From NCBI GenBank assembly GCA_910584115.1, contig CAJTYN010000141.1:1-8102 (forward strand): a DNA stretch of 8,102 nucleotides, given 5' to 3'. The position numbers were made by a program, and so were the translations under genes. Shown piece by piece: positions 1-6,436 of this stretch. The number at the start of each line of letters is the position of its first letter. The stretch's first letter is position 1. The notes under the pieces were generated by a model, which ran no database searches, was not told where the DNA came from, and saw only the letters and a program-made list of their open reading frames with translations. The stretch is from an uncultured Lachnospiraceae bacterium. GTDB lineage: Bacteria > Bacillota > Clostridia > Lachnospirales > Lachnospiraceae.

Positions 1-619
1 CCAACCGATACTTCGTCGGGAATTTCACGTTCAATCTTAAGAGCAGCATCCCCTGTTCCATTTTCTCCACATAGATATTCTCGATCTTGATCTTCTTTTT
101 CATAAATATATTTTCCAGGATCCGATCCACGTCCCCCGTCTGGCCGATCTCAAGGGTGATCTGGCCCACTTTCGTGGATTTCAAGAGCTGGAAGTTCCTG
201 TGGGAGAGGACCTGCAGGAACACAACACTCAATGTGGCGGCGACTCCCACCACATACATGCCCGTACCAAAGGCCATACCGATCCCCACCGTAGCCCATA
301 TCCCGGCCGCCGTGGTCAGCCCGCTGATGTTCATCTTATGCGTGAAGATCACACTGGCTCCGAGGAAACCCACGGCTGTCACCACGCCCGCGGAGATCCT
401 CGATGGATCCAGCCGATACCCCTGCTGTCCGATCACATCGGCAAATCCGTATTTTGAGATGATCATCATCAGGGACGCGGTCAGGGCGACGATCACATGG
501 GTGCGGATCCCGGCCATCTTCAGATGATTTTCACGCTCATAGCCGATGCATATCCCGCAGACCATCGCTCCTAAGAGCCGGAATATATAGATCAGCTGCG
601 TGAGCCAGAATGCTTTCAT
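1..619 (-). CDS. MgtC/SapB family membrane protein (3' end cut by window edge)
   Basis: The frame opens with ATG at 619 and stays open for 206 codons to the left edge, so the C-terminus is missing. I translated it directly. The N-terminal hydrophobic region carries the family signatures: RLLGAMVCGICIGYERE at about residues 14-30, AGIRTHVIVAL at 36-46, GVVTAVGFLGASVIF at 78-92, and GLTTAAGIWATVGIGMAFG at 100-118. Several membrane helices are followed from about residue 140 by a soluble tail, which in this family is often an ACT-like domain. Family members usually have about 215-240 residues, so little is lost. In Salmonella and Mycobacterium, MgtC is linked to growth in low magnesium and to ATP synthase control. 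Many Firmicute homologues have no proven role, so I give no gene symbol. AGGAGG at 626-631, six bases before the ATG, fixes the start. The gene begins 16 bases after nfo ends and is probably co-transcribed with it. Confidence 0.9.
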   Translation of the reverse strand, partial: MKAFWLTQLIYIFRLLGAMVCGICIGYERENHLKMAGIRTHVIVALTASLMMIISKYGFADVIGQQGYRLDPSRISAGVVTAVGFLGASVIFTHKMNISGLTTAAGIWATVGIGMAFGTGMYVVGVAATLSVVFLQVLSHRNFQLLKSTKVGQITLEIGQTGDVDRILENIFMKKKIKIENIYVEKMEQGMLLLRLNVKFPTKYRL

Positions 620-635
620 ATGCTCCCTCCTGTGG

Positions 636-1472
636 TCATGAGAACTTTTCCCGCAGTATGCGGATCTCCTCGGCCCAGCCATCTTCGTCGTTGGGTGTCT
701 CCAGGATGAAGGGCAGGTGCCGCAGCGCCGGATGACGGGTCACCGCTGAGAGGGCCTCCAGACCGATCTCTCCCTCCCCGATCCTGGCATGCCGGTCTTT
801 GTGGCTCCCCAGAGGATTTTTGCTGTCATTCAGATGGACCGCTTTTAGGTTTTCCAGGCCGATCACCCGGTCGAATTCCGCCACCACGCCGTCCAAGTCG
901 CGGATGATATCGTATCCCCCGTCCCATACATGGCAGGTGTCCAGACAGACCCCCAACCGCTCCCGGCACGTGACCCGATCCATGATCTCCCGCAGCTCCT
1001 CGAAAGTCCGCCCCACTTCCGTACCTTTGCCGGCCATCGTCTCTAAGAGGACCGTCGTATTCCACGCAGGCGTGAGTACCTGGTTCAGGATCTCCGCGAT
1101 CTTATCGATGCCGACCTCGGCTCCCTGGCCCACGTGGCTCCCCGGATGGAAGTTATAAAGATTTCCCGGGATGTATTCCATGCGCTTCAGATCGTCCTCC
1201 ATCGTATTTCTGGCAAATTCCCGCAGCTCCTCTTTCGCCGCGCAGGCGTTCATCGTGTAAGGCGCATGGGCCACGATCTTCCCGAAATGATGATCCTTCG
1301 CGATCTTTTTATATTTTTCCACGTCCTGGGGACGGATCTCCTTCGCCTTCCCGCCCCGGGGATTCCTGGTAAAAAAAGCGAACGTGTCCGCGTTCATATA
1401 GACGGCTGTCTTCCCCATAGCCTCGTAGCCTTTGGACGAGGAGATGTGGCTGCCGATCGTCAGTCTGTCCAT
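636..1472 (-). CDS. nfo: Deoxyribonuclease IV (endonuclease IV), AP endonuclease
   Basis: This 278-residue protein has the usual length for endonuclease IV, a TIM-barrel enzyme that cuts the DNA backbone 5' of abasic sites in base excision repair using three metal ions, usually zinc. The nine metal ligands known from the E. coli enzyme can all be placed: H69 (HAPY), H109 (NFHPGSH), E144 (LLETMAG), D178 and H181 (CLDTCHVWDGGYD), H213 (AVHLNDSK), D226 and H228 (DRHARIGEG) and E258 (ILETPND). The N-terminus GSHISSSKG is also typical. The protein is cytoplasmic and appears complete and intact. The ATG at 1472 follows an AAAGGAG site by about eight bases. An intrinsic terminator for the gene upstream ends only about ten bases before this ribosome binding site, so how the gene is transcribed is unclear: read-through or an unrecognised promoter. 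mgtC-like 619-1 follows closely and probably shares the transcript. Confidence 0.97.
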   Translation of the reverse strand: MDRLTIGSHISSSKGYEAMGKTAVYMNADTFAFFTRNPRGGKAKEIRPQDVEKYKKIAKDHHFGKIVAHAPYTMNACAAKEELREFARNTMEDDLKRMEYIPGNLYNFHPGSHVGQGAEVGIDKIAEILNQVLTPAWNTTVLLETMAGKGTEVGRTFEELREIMDRVTCRERLGVCLDTCHVWDGGYDIIRDLDGVVAEFDRVIGLENLKAVHLNDSKNPLGSHKDRHARIGEGEIGLEALSAVTRHPALRHLPFILETPNDEDGWAEEIRILREKFS

Positions 1473-1493
1473 AGCTCTTGCTCCTTTATAATG

Positions 1494-1531
1494 AAAAAGA
1501 CCGCTACGGGAATACCATTCTCATAGCGGTC
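1494..1531 (-). terminator. Intrinsic terminator after the small coiled-coil gene
   Basis: Read on the minus strand, GACCGCUAUG (1531-1522) pairs with CGUAGCGGUC (1508-1499), including one G-U pair. After one A/C mismatch the stem continues as GAAU/AUUC around a GGU loop. Five U follow at 1498-1494. One G-U pair in the minus reading would be an A/C mismatch in the plus reading, so the hairpin is stronger as a minus-strand terminator. It starts eight bases after the stop codon of the 79-residue gene. Its U tract lies just before the nfo ribosome binding site. Confidence 0.85.
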
Positions 1532-1538
1532 ACTCTGT

Positions 1539-1778
1539 CTAAAATCCCTGTCCCACATTCTCCTGGATGAGGGAAATGGTCTCCTCGATGCTCTTGCCGG
1601 ACTCGACAGCAGCCTGGTAGAGAGCTTCTTTCTGTTTCTCTTCGATCTGCTGTCTCAATTCCTTTTTCTTACTGGTGAGTTCTTTTATCTTTTCCTCACA
1701 CTGGCTCATCTCTTCTGCCAGAGCGGTCAATTCTTCTTCTAGCGAAAGGTTTTTCTTTTTTCTGCCTCTTCCGGCCAT
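1539..1778 (-). CDS. Small basic coiled-coil protein of unknown function
   Basis: A 79-residue protein I do not recognise with certainty. It starts with a basic patch (AGRGRKKK, residues 2-9). A charged, E/K/Q-rich stretch with heptad character runs from about 12 to 52 and suggests a coiled coil. The tail contains ALYQAAVESGKSIEETISLI. Basic start, coiled coil and an 'ES.KS.EE' tail recall small Firmicute proteins such as the DUF4315 group, but this is only a resemblance. No signal peptide or membrane segment is present. Expression looks real: AGGAGG at 1788-1793 stands nine bases before the ATG, and an intrinsic terminator begins eight bases after the stop. The 75-base gap to the upstream gene holds no convincing promoter or terminator, so it may be read from the receiver-GGDEF-EAL promoter or from a weak promoter of its own. 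Confidence 0.75.
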   Translation of the reverse strand: MAGRGRKKKNLSLEEELTALAEEMSQCEEKIKELTSKKKELRQQIEEKQKEALYQAAVESGKSIEETISLIQENVGQGF

Positions 1779-1853
1779 TCTCTCATTCCTCCTATTCCGT
1801 TTGCTCTATCTTCACGACAATCTTATCTTAACACCATTTCCAGAAAAATACTA

Positions 1854-3521
1854 TCATTTTTTCAGATTTTTGACAAAATCACAAAATTCTTTATAAGGCA
1901 TGGGTCTTGCAAAATAATAGCCCTGTACATAATCACAGTCGATCGACGCGAGCCGCTCCAGCTGCTCCTTCGTCTCCACGCCCTCCGCCACCACATGCAG
2001 ATCCATGGAGTGGGCCATCTGGATGACATAATATAAGATCCCCGTGGTCGCGGTCTTCGCCGTCTCGTTCCGGATAAATTCCATATCCAGTTTCAGGACA
2101 TCGATCGGCAGATTGTTGAGCATGTTCAATGAAGAATATCCGCTCCCGAAATCGTCCATCTCAAAGAGGAATCCCAGTTTCCGCAGCAGCGCCACATTCT
2201 CGATGATCTGGTTTGGATTTTCCGTGTAGGCGCTCTCTGTCAGCTCCAGATGGAGTTTCTGCGGCGGTACATGAAAGCGTTTGGTCGTCTCCATCAGGAT
2301 ATCCGGCAGATCCACATTGTAGATATCCGCTCTGGATACATTGACCGAGATCGGGATATCCGGATACCCGGCCTGATCCCATTCATGGAGGATCGCGCAG
2401 GCGCGCTGCCAGACAAACTGATCCAATTTGGTGATAAAACCATTTTTCTCAAAGAGCGGGATGAACTCTCCCGGCGACTGAAATCCCCTTTCCGGATGGA
2501 TCCAGCGGATCAGCGCTTCTGCCCCCGAGAGGCAATTCTTCTTGATGTTGTACTGGGGCTGCAGGTAGACTTCGAACTGTTCCTCCTCCAGAGCCTGCTC
2601 CATCTCATCAGTGATCGCCTGTTCCCGCACCAGCTTGTTGTGCATCTCATCGTCAAATACAACAAAATGCTTCCCGTATTGTCCCCAGATGCTGCGCGCC
2701 GCCATGAGCGCCCGGTCAAACATCTGCTCGACGAGGAGCGACCGATCCTTGACCTGGTACAGACCCCAGTTCATGACCAGGTTCTTCATATCCGTCAGCG
2801 CCCGGATCTGTTCATTGACCCGGATAAAAAATTCATCTGTATAATCACGGTGATGGCGCTCGATCAGGCAGACAAACTGATCCGCATTCAGATGTCCGCA
2901 GATCCCCGCTTCACCCACAAATTCCTTATATACATCCGCCACCTTGCACAGGAGTCTGTCCCCCGCCGGCATCCCATAGATGTCGTTGACCAATTTAAAA
3001 TTCTCTATATCCGAACAGATAAGATCGTATTCCCGATCTGGGTTCTTGCGGAGGATCTCATTGGCACTGTGATAAAAAAATTCCTTACTGTAGAGTCCCG
3101 TCAGACGGTCGTACTGCACCCGGTGCATCACAGCCGCAGTCTCGCGCAGATGGATGATACTGGCCACCCGGTGCAGTATGATCTGCGGTTTATATGGTTT
3201 GGACACAAAATCCGTCGCACCATGGGACAGAGCAGCTACTTCATCCGCTTCCGTATCGCTCTGTGTCGTCACGATGACCGGGATCGGCGAATAATTCGGA
3301 TCCGCTTTCATGTGGGATAAAAATGTGTACCCATCCATGACCGGCATGATGATATCTAACAGGATCAATGAGATCTCTTCCTTATATCGGCCCAGGATCT
3401 CAAGAGCTTCCTGACCATTTTCCGCCTCCAGGACCTCATACATGGGATCTAATATCTCACATAACATCTCCCGGTTGATCATATTGTCTTCAACCACTAA
3501 AATCTTTTTTCGTAACATCAT
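1854..3521 (-). CDS. Response regulator with degenerate GGDEF and intact EAL domain (predicted c-di-GMP phosphodiesterase)
   Basis: A 555-residue, three-domain cytoplasmic protein. The receiver domain (about 5-125) has acidic E11/D12, phosphoacceptor D56 (LLDIIMPVMDG), T85/T86 and K108 (SKPY), so phosphorylation by a histidine kinase is expected. The GGDEF domain (about 133-290) keeps DRLTGLY and SDIENFKLVND, but the signature is NADQF at 212-216, with both glycines and the glutamate changed, and no RxxD inhibitory site precedes it. Cyclase activity is therefore unlikely. The EAL domain (about 303-553) is complete: E335-A336-L337, N394 (SVNVSR), E426 (LELTES), D456/D457 (MDDFGSGYSSL), K477 (LKLD), E513 (VAEGVET) and Q533 (QGYYFARP). 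It should hydrolyse cyclic di-GMP to pGpG. No kinase gene lies nearby. The first of two adjacent ATG codons is ten bases from GGGGTGA (3532-3538) and is preferred. It is transcribed separately from the DHH gene upstream. Confidence 0.95.
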   Translation of the reverse strand: MMLRKKILVVEDNMINREMLCEILDPMYEVLEAENGQEALEILGRYKEEISLILLDIIMPVMDGYTFLSHMKADPNYSPIPVIVTTQSDTEADEVAALSHGATDFVSKPYKPQIILHRVASIIHLRETAAVMHRVQYDRLTGLYSKEFFYHSANEILRKNPDREYDLICSDIENFKLVNDIYGMPAGDRLLCKVADVYKEFVGEAGICGHLNADQFVCLIERHHRDYTDEFFIRVNEQIRALTDMKNLVMNWGLYQVKDRSLLVEQMFDRALMAARSIWGQYGKHFVVFDDEMHNKLVREQAITDEMEQALEEEQFEVYLQPQYNIKKNCLSGAEALIRWIHPERGFQSPGEFIPLFEKNGFITKLDQFVWQRACAILHEWDQAGYPDIPISVNVSRADIYNVDLPDILMETTKRFHVPPQKLHLELTESAYTENPNQIIENVALLRKLGFLFEMDDFGSGYSSLNMLNNLPIDVLKLDMEFIRNETAKTATTGILYYVIQMAHSMDLHVVAEGVETKEQLERLASIDCDYVQGYYFARPMPYKEFCDFVKNLKK

Positions 3522-3563
3522 ACGTCTTGTTTCACCCCACTCATTTCGTAAAAATCTCCAAGA

Positions 3564-3578
3564 ACAGATCCGGTCTGT
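3564..3578. repeat. Short inverted repeat ACAGA-N5-TCTGT in the leader
   Basis: ACAGA at 3564-3568 and TCTGT at 3574-3578 form a perfect 5-base inverted repeat around TCCGG. It lies downstream of both candidate promoters and about 43 bases before the start codon of the receiver-GGDEF-EAL gene. It could be a small RNA hairpin or a protein site, but at this size chance is possible. Confidence 0.35.
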
Positions 3579-3586
3579 GATACTCT

Positions 3587-3615
3587 ATTTTAACATAGAA
3601 AAAAATTCTATGCAA
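3587..3615 (-). promoter_or_regulatory. Second candidate promoter with extended -10, for the receiver-GGDEF-EAL gene
   Basis: On the minus strand, TTGCAT (3615-3610) is followed after 17 bases by TAAAAT (3592-3587). TG stands one base before the -10, giving the extended form TGTTAAAAT. The -35 matches consensus at three of six positions and the -10 at five of six. A palindrome fills the spacer. It is weaker than the upstream promoter and remains a candidate only. Confidence 0.4.
3594..3612. repeat. Perfect inverted repeat CATAGAA-N5-TTCTATG, possible operator
   Basis: CATAGAA at 3594-3600 and TTCTATG at 3606-3612 are exact inverted copies around five A. The palindrome begins about a dozen bases downstream of the likely start point of the strong upstream promoter and almost exactly fills the spacer of the second candidate promoter. 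Position and symmetry fit a dimeric repressor site. A weak RNA hairpin is the alternative. The A/T-rich stem has no G/C-rich part, so it is a poor terminator. Confidence 0.5.
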
Positions 3616-3630
3616 TCTTTTTCGTCCATT

Positions 3631-3659
3631 ATTATACCCCCGATCCCTTAAATTGGCAA
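3631..3659 (-). promoter_or_regulatory. Strong sigma-A-type promoter for the receiver-GGDEF-EAL gene
   Basis: On the minus strand, TTGCCA (3659-3654, five of six against TTGACA) is followed by a 17-base spacer and TATAAT (3636-3631, six of six). Transcription should begin near 3624, giving a leader of about 100 bases before the ATG at 3521. The -35 lies a few bases beyond the U tract of the preceding terminator, which separates the two transcription units cleanly. Confidence 0.85.
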
Positions 3660-3662
3660 CTG

Positions 3663-3689
3663 AAAAAAACAGAGGAGCGCCTCCCCTGT
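3663..3689 (-). terminator. Intrinsic terminator after the DHH phosphoesterase gene
   Basis: Read on the minus strand, ACAGGGGAG (3689-3681) pairs with CUCCUCUGU (3677-3669) around a GCG loop, with one G-U pair, followed by a run of U from 3669 to 3663. The G-U pair would be an A/C mismatch in the plus reading, so it is a minus-strand terminator. Flanking A and T runs (3690-3694) could lengthen the stem. It begins about 20 bases after the DHH stop codon and closes the proposed MCP-leuC-leuD-DHH unit. Confidence 0.92.
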
Positions 3690-3708
3690 TTTTTCTTAAG
3701 ATATATAT

Positions 3709-4620
3709 TTATGCATTGACCAGCTCTTCCAATAACTGCGGGATCTTTTCATCCATGTCCTCGTCGCTGAACTGGCAGGTCCCGACCGCCTTGTGGCCGC
3801 CGCCGCCGTATTTCAGCATCAGGCTCCCCACATCCACCTTCGATGTGCGGTTCAGGACGCTGTATCCCACCGCCACGGAACAGCCTTTGCCGCCTTTGCC
3901 GTTTACGATCCACGCGGAGATATTCTGTTCCGGGTACATACTGTAGATCATAAAACGGTTGCCCGTATAGATCGGATCGACACCCCGCAGATCGGAGATG
4001 ATGACATCTTTCTCCACCCGTGTGTGCGCCCTGACCATCTCCTTGAACTTCTCTGTCTGCTCAAAATACACGTCGATGCGCTCTTTCACATCCGGGAGAG
4101 CGAGGATCTCTTCCGTCCCCATGCTCCTGCATGCATCCATCAATTTCTCCATCAGCTGATAGTTGGAGATCGTAAATTGTCTCCATCTGCCCAGCCCGGT
4201 CCTCGGATCCATCAGAAAACCGATCAGGATCCATCCAGTGGGACTTAAGATCTCCTCCGCCGTCAGCTGGCCGGAGTCGACTTTGTCCACCGCATCCATC
4301 ATCTCCCCGAACTGAGGGAAGCTTTTCTCCCCGCCGTAATACTCATAGATGATGCGGGCACAGGATGGCGTCAGGCGGCTCTCACCCTTATACTTGCCCT
4401 CCAGCTGGTTCCTCTCAAATTCACTGGAATGGTGGTCGAACCACAGGCCGCAACCCTCCACGAAAGGAACATTTGCCAGACAATCATTTTCTGTTATCTC
4501 GACCAGCCCATCCTGCAGATCCTTTGGATGCGCAAATTTCCACTCATCGATGATCCCAGCCTCTTTCAGCAGAGCGCCGCAGACCAATCCATCAAAATCC
4601 GAACGCGTAACTAATCTCAT
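3709..4620 (-). CDS. DHH/DHHA1 family phosphoesterase, exopolyphosphatase-like
   Basis: A 303-residue cytoplasmic protein with the full set of DHH superfamily metal-site motifs: D8 and D10 in TRSDFDG, D62-H63-H64 in FDHHSSE, and D115 in VDKVDSG. At its end is the glycine-rich DHHA1 substrate motif KYGGGGHKAVGTCQF (about 270-284). The family includes exopolyphosphatases, RecJ, NrnA-type nanoRNases and cyclic dinucleotide phosphodiesterases. Close relatives in Clostridia are often labelled exopolyphosphatase, but the substrate cannot be read from the sequence. There are no PAS, GGDEF or membrane parts as in GdpP and no CBS domains. The ATG at 4620 has AGGAG at 4629-4633, eight bases ahead. The gene starts 19 bases after leuD ends, so it is probably the last gene of the leuCD transcript, closed by the terminator at 3663-3689. 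Confidence 0.9.
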   Translation of the reverse strand: MRLVTRSDFDGLVCGALLKEAGIIDEWKFAHPKDLQDGLVEITENDCLANVPFVEGCGLWFDHHSSEFERNQLEGKYKGESRLTPSCARIIYEYYGGEKSFPQFGEMMDAVDKVDSGQLTAEEILSPTGWILIGFLMDPRTGLGRWRQFTISNYQLMEKLMDACRSMGTEEILALPDVKERIDVYFEQTEKFKEMVRAHTRVEKDVIISDLRGVDPIYTGNRFMIYSMYPEQNISAWIVNGKGGKGCSVAVGYSVLNRTSKVDVGSLMLKYGGGGHKAVGTCQFSDEDMDEKIPQLLEELVNA

Positions 4621-4639
4621 ACTCTCTTCTCCTGATCAT

Positions 4640-5125
4640 CTATTTCTTATTGATATAATTGACTAATCCGCCCGCCTGGATGATCTTCTGCATGAACGGC
4701 GGGAACGCCTGCCCCTGAAATTCAGTCCCTTTTGTCCGGTCATAGATCTTCCCGCTGTCAAAATCCACTTCCACCTGGTCCCCGTCCTCGATGCCCTGTG
4801 CCGCTTCCGGGCATTCGATGATCGGCAGACCGATATTGATCGCATTCCGGTAGAAGATGCGCGCAAAAGTCTCTGCAATGACGCAGCTGATCCCGGACGC
4901 TTTGATCGAGATCGGCGCATGCTCCCTGGATGAACCGCAGCCGAAATTCTTGTCCGCTACGATGATATCCCCTTTCTGGACTTTATTGACAAATTCCGGG
5001 TCGATGTCGACCATACAATGAGCCGCCAGCTCTGCCGGGTCGGAAGAGTTCAGGTATCTTGCGGGGATGATCACATCCGTATCCACGTTGCTGCCATATT
5101 TAAATACTGTTCCATTCGCTCTCAA
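4640..5125 (-). CDS. leuD: 3-isopropylmalate dehydratase small subunit (LeuD)
   Basis: A 161-residue swivelling domain of the aconitase superfamily. With LeuC it isomerises 2-isopropylmalate to 3-isopropylmalate, the second step of leucine synthesis. Recognisable motifs are NVDTDVIIPARYLN (about 13-26), the substrate-binding loop GCGSSREHAP (about 62-71), and FARIFYRNAINIGLPI (about 87-102). The length fits the short LeuD type of Clostridia and archaea (about 160-165), not the 200-residue enterobacterial type. The start is TTG at 5125: AGGAGG (5136-5141) is ten bases upstream, the family N-terminus fits, and an in-frame TGA lies only seven codons upstream. An ATG at 5133 is out of frame and ends after three codons. 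LeuC ends 18 bases before. A homoaconitase or citraconate/dimethylmalate hydratase role cannot be excluded, since leuA and leuB are not in the window. Confidence 0.93.
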   Translation of the reverse strand: MRANGTVFKYGSNVDTDVIIPARYLNSSDPAELAAHCMVDIDPEFVNKVQKGDIIVADKNFGCGSSREHAPISIKASGISCVIAETFARIFYRNAINIGLPIIECPEAAQGIEDGDQVEVDFDSGKIYDRTKGTEFQGQAFPPFMQKIIQAGGLVNYINKK

Positions 5126-5141
5126 CTTCGCATGCCCTCCT
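5125..5141 (-). promoter_or_regulatory. Ribosome binding site setting the TTG start of leuD
   Basis: AGGAGG at 5136-5141 lies directly behind the leuC stop codon (5146-5144) and ten bases before TTG (5125-5123). A closer ATG (5133-5131) is only two bases from the site, is out of frame, and reads ATG CGA AGT TGA, its stop overlapping the TTG. The spacing favours TTG. Confidence 0.75.
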
Positions 5142-5143
5142 GA

Positions 5144-6409
5144 TCATATGATCTCCGCTGGTGCGGATATCTTTCCGGTCACCGCGCTGGCCGCCGCGAC
5201 TGCTGGACTCGCCAGATACACTTCCGACTCCACATGTCCCATACGTCCCACAAAATTCCGGTTCGTGGTGGAGATACAGCGCTCGCCCTCTGCCAAGATC
5301 CCCATATAGCCGCCCAGGCATGGGCCGCAGGTGGGTGTGCTCACGACCGCGCCCGCCTCGATGAATGTCTTCACCAAGCCCTCTTCCACGGCCTGCAGAT
5401 AGATGGCCTGTGTCGCCGGGATCACGATGCAGCGCACGCCCTTTTTCACTTTGTGTCCTTTTAAGATGCTGGCAGCACAGCGCAGATCCTCGATCCGCCC
5501 GTTGGTGCAGGAGCCGATCACCGCCTGATCGATCCGGATGTCTTCCTGGATCTGTGAGATGCCTCTCGTGTTCTCCGGAAGATGGGGGAATGCCACCATC
5601 GGCTCCAGACTGCTCAGATCGATCGTATATTCCTGTTCGTAGACAGCGTCCGCATCTGCTTCATATATGGTATATCTCTTTGTCGAATGTTCCTTCATGT
5701 ACGCGATGGCCTGATCGTCCACAGGGAAGATCCCATTCTTCCCGCCTGCTTCGATGGCCATATTGGCGATGGCGAAACGGTCGTCCATGCTCAGGCTGGC
5801 GATACCGTCCCCGGTAAATTCCATGGACATATAGCGGGCGCCGTCCACACCGATCTTGCCGATGATATATAAGATCACATCTTTGCCGCTGACCCATTTA
5901 GGCAGGGAACCGGTCAGCACGAATCTCAGAGCAGCCGGCACCTTGAACCAGGCTCTTCCCGTGGCCATCCCGGCAGCCATGTCCGTGCTCCCCACGCCTG
6001 TGGAGAAAGCACCCAGGGCACCGTAGGTGCATGTGTGGGAGTCCGCGCCGATGATCACATCCCCTGCCACCGTCAGCCCTTTCTCAGGAAGGAGCGCATG
6101 CTCGATCCCCATCTCACCCACGTCAAAAAAATTCGTGATCTGATGCTCCTGTGCAAATCCCCGCACACATTTACAATGCTGTGCCGACTTGATATCTTTA
6201 TTGGGGACAAAATGATCCATGACAAGAGCGATCTTATCCTTATCAAATACAGTATCCACCGTCATATGCTCCATCTCGTGGATAGCCACCGGCGATGTGA
6301 TGTCATTTCCCAATACCAGATCCAGATCCGCTTCGATCAGCTGCCCCGCCTGGACTGTGTCCAGGCCCGCATGGGCAGCGAGTATCTTCTGGGTCATCGT
6401 CATTCCCAT
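5144..6409 (-). CDS. leuC: 3-isopropylmalate dehydratase large subunit (LeuC)
   Basis: A 421-residue catalytic subunit that binds the 4Fe-4S cluster of isopropylmalate isomerase. The cluster cysteines are visible: C301 in IGSCTNGR and C361 and C364 in PTCGPCLGG. Other aconitase-superfamily motifs are MDHFVPN (64-70), GADSHTCTYGALGAFSTGVG (121-140) and TTNRNFVGRMGH (381-392). The length of about 420 marks the short HacA-like type of archaea and Clostridia, matching the short LeuD behind it. Of several early ATG codons, the first (6409) has the best fit: AGGAGG at 6419-6424, nine bases ahead. The gene starts 27 bases after the MCP stop. That gap has no terminator, T-box or leucine attenuator, so transcription comes either from the MCP transcript or from a promoter inside the MCP gene. 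A homoaconitase or related hydratase is the main alternative. Confidence 0.94.
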   Translation of the reverse strand: MGMTMTQKILAAHAGLDTVQAGQLIEADLDLVLGNDITSPVAIHEMEHMTVDTVFDKDKIALVMDHFVPNKDIKSAQHCKCVRGFAQEHQITNFFDVGEMGIEHALLPEKGLTVAGDVIIGADSHTCTYGALGAFSTGVGSTDMAAGMATGRAWFKVPAALRFVLTGSLPKWVSGKDVILYIIGKIGVDGARYMSMEFTGDGIASLSMDDRFAIANMAIEAGGKNGIFPVDDQAIAYMKEHSTKRYTIYEADADAVYEQEYTIDLSSLEPMVAFPHLPENTRGISQIQEDIRIDQAVIGSCTNGRIEDLRCAASILKGHKVKKGVRCIVIPATQAIYLQAVEEGLVKTFIEAGAVVSTPTCGPCLGGYMGILAEGERCISTTNRNFVGRMGHVESEVYLASPAVAAASAVTGKISAPAEII

Positions 6410-6436
6410 TTATGTCTTCCTCCTCAAGAAACTCTT

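Noticed and set aside
87..527. Plus-strand open frame of 146 codons near the left edge.
   Set aside because: The minus strand here encodes a clear MgtC/SapB protein that runs off the edge. The plus frame is its shadow.
1843..1863. GAAAAA-N9-TTTTTC inverted repeat at the end of the receiver-GGDEF-EAL gene, considered as a terminator.
   Set aside because: The stem is almost all A/T, has no G/C-rich core, and overlaps the stop codon. It is unlikely to stop transcription by itself.
2250..3320. Plus-strand open frame of 356 codons opposite the receiver-GGDEF-EAL gene.
   Set aside because: It lies wholly inside a minus-strand gene with complete receiver and EAL motifs. Its translation has no recognisable domain, and it lacks a matching operon context. 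It is an antisense shadow.
3522..3624. Possible c-di-GMP riboswitch in the leader of the EAL gene.
   Set aside because: The leader is only about 100 bases. I see none of the conserved GEMM-I core, such as the tetraloop-receptor helices and the GCACAGGGCAAACC-type segment, and no terminator or anti-terminator pair.
6410..6436. T-box or leucine attenuator before leuC.
   Set aside because: Only 27 bases separate the MCP stop from leuC, mostly occupied by the ribosome binding site. There is no room for a T-box, leader peptide or terminator.
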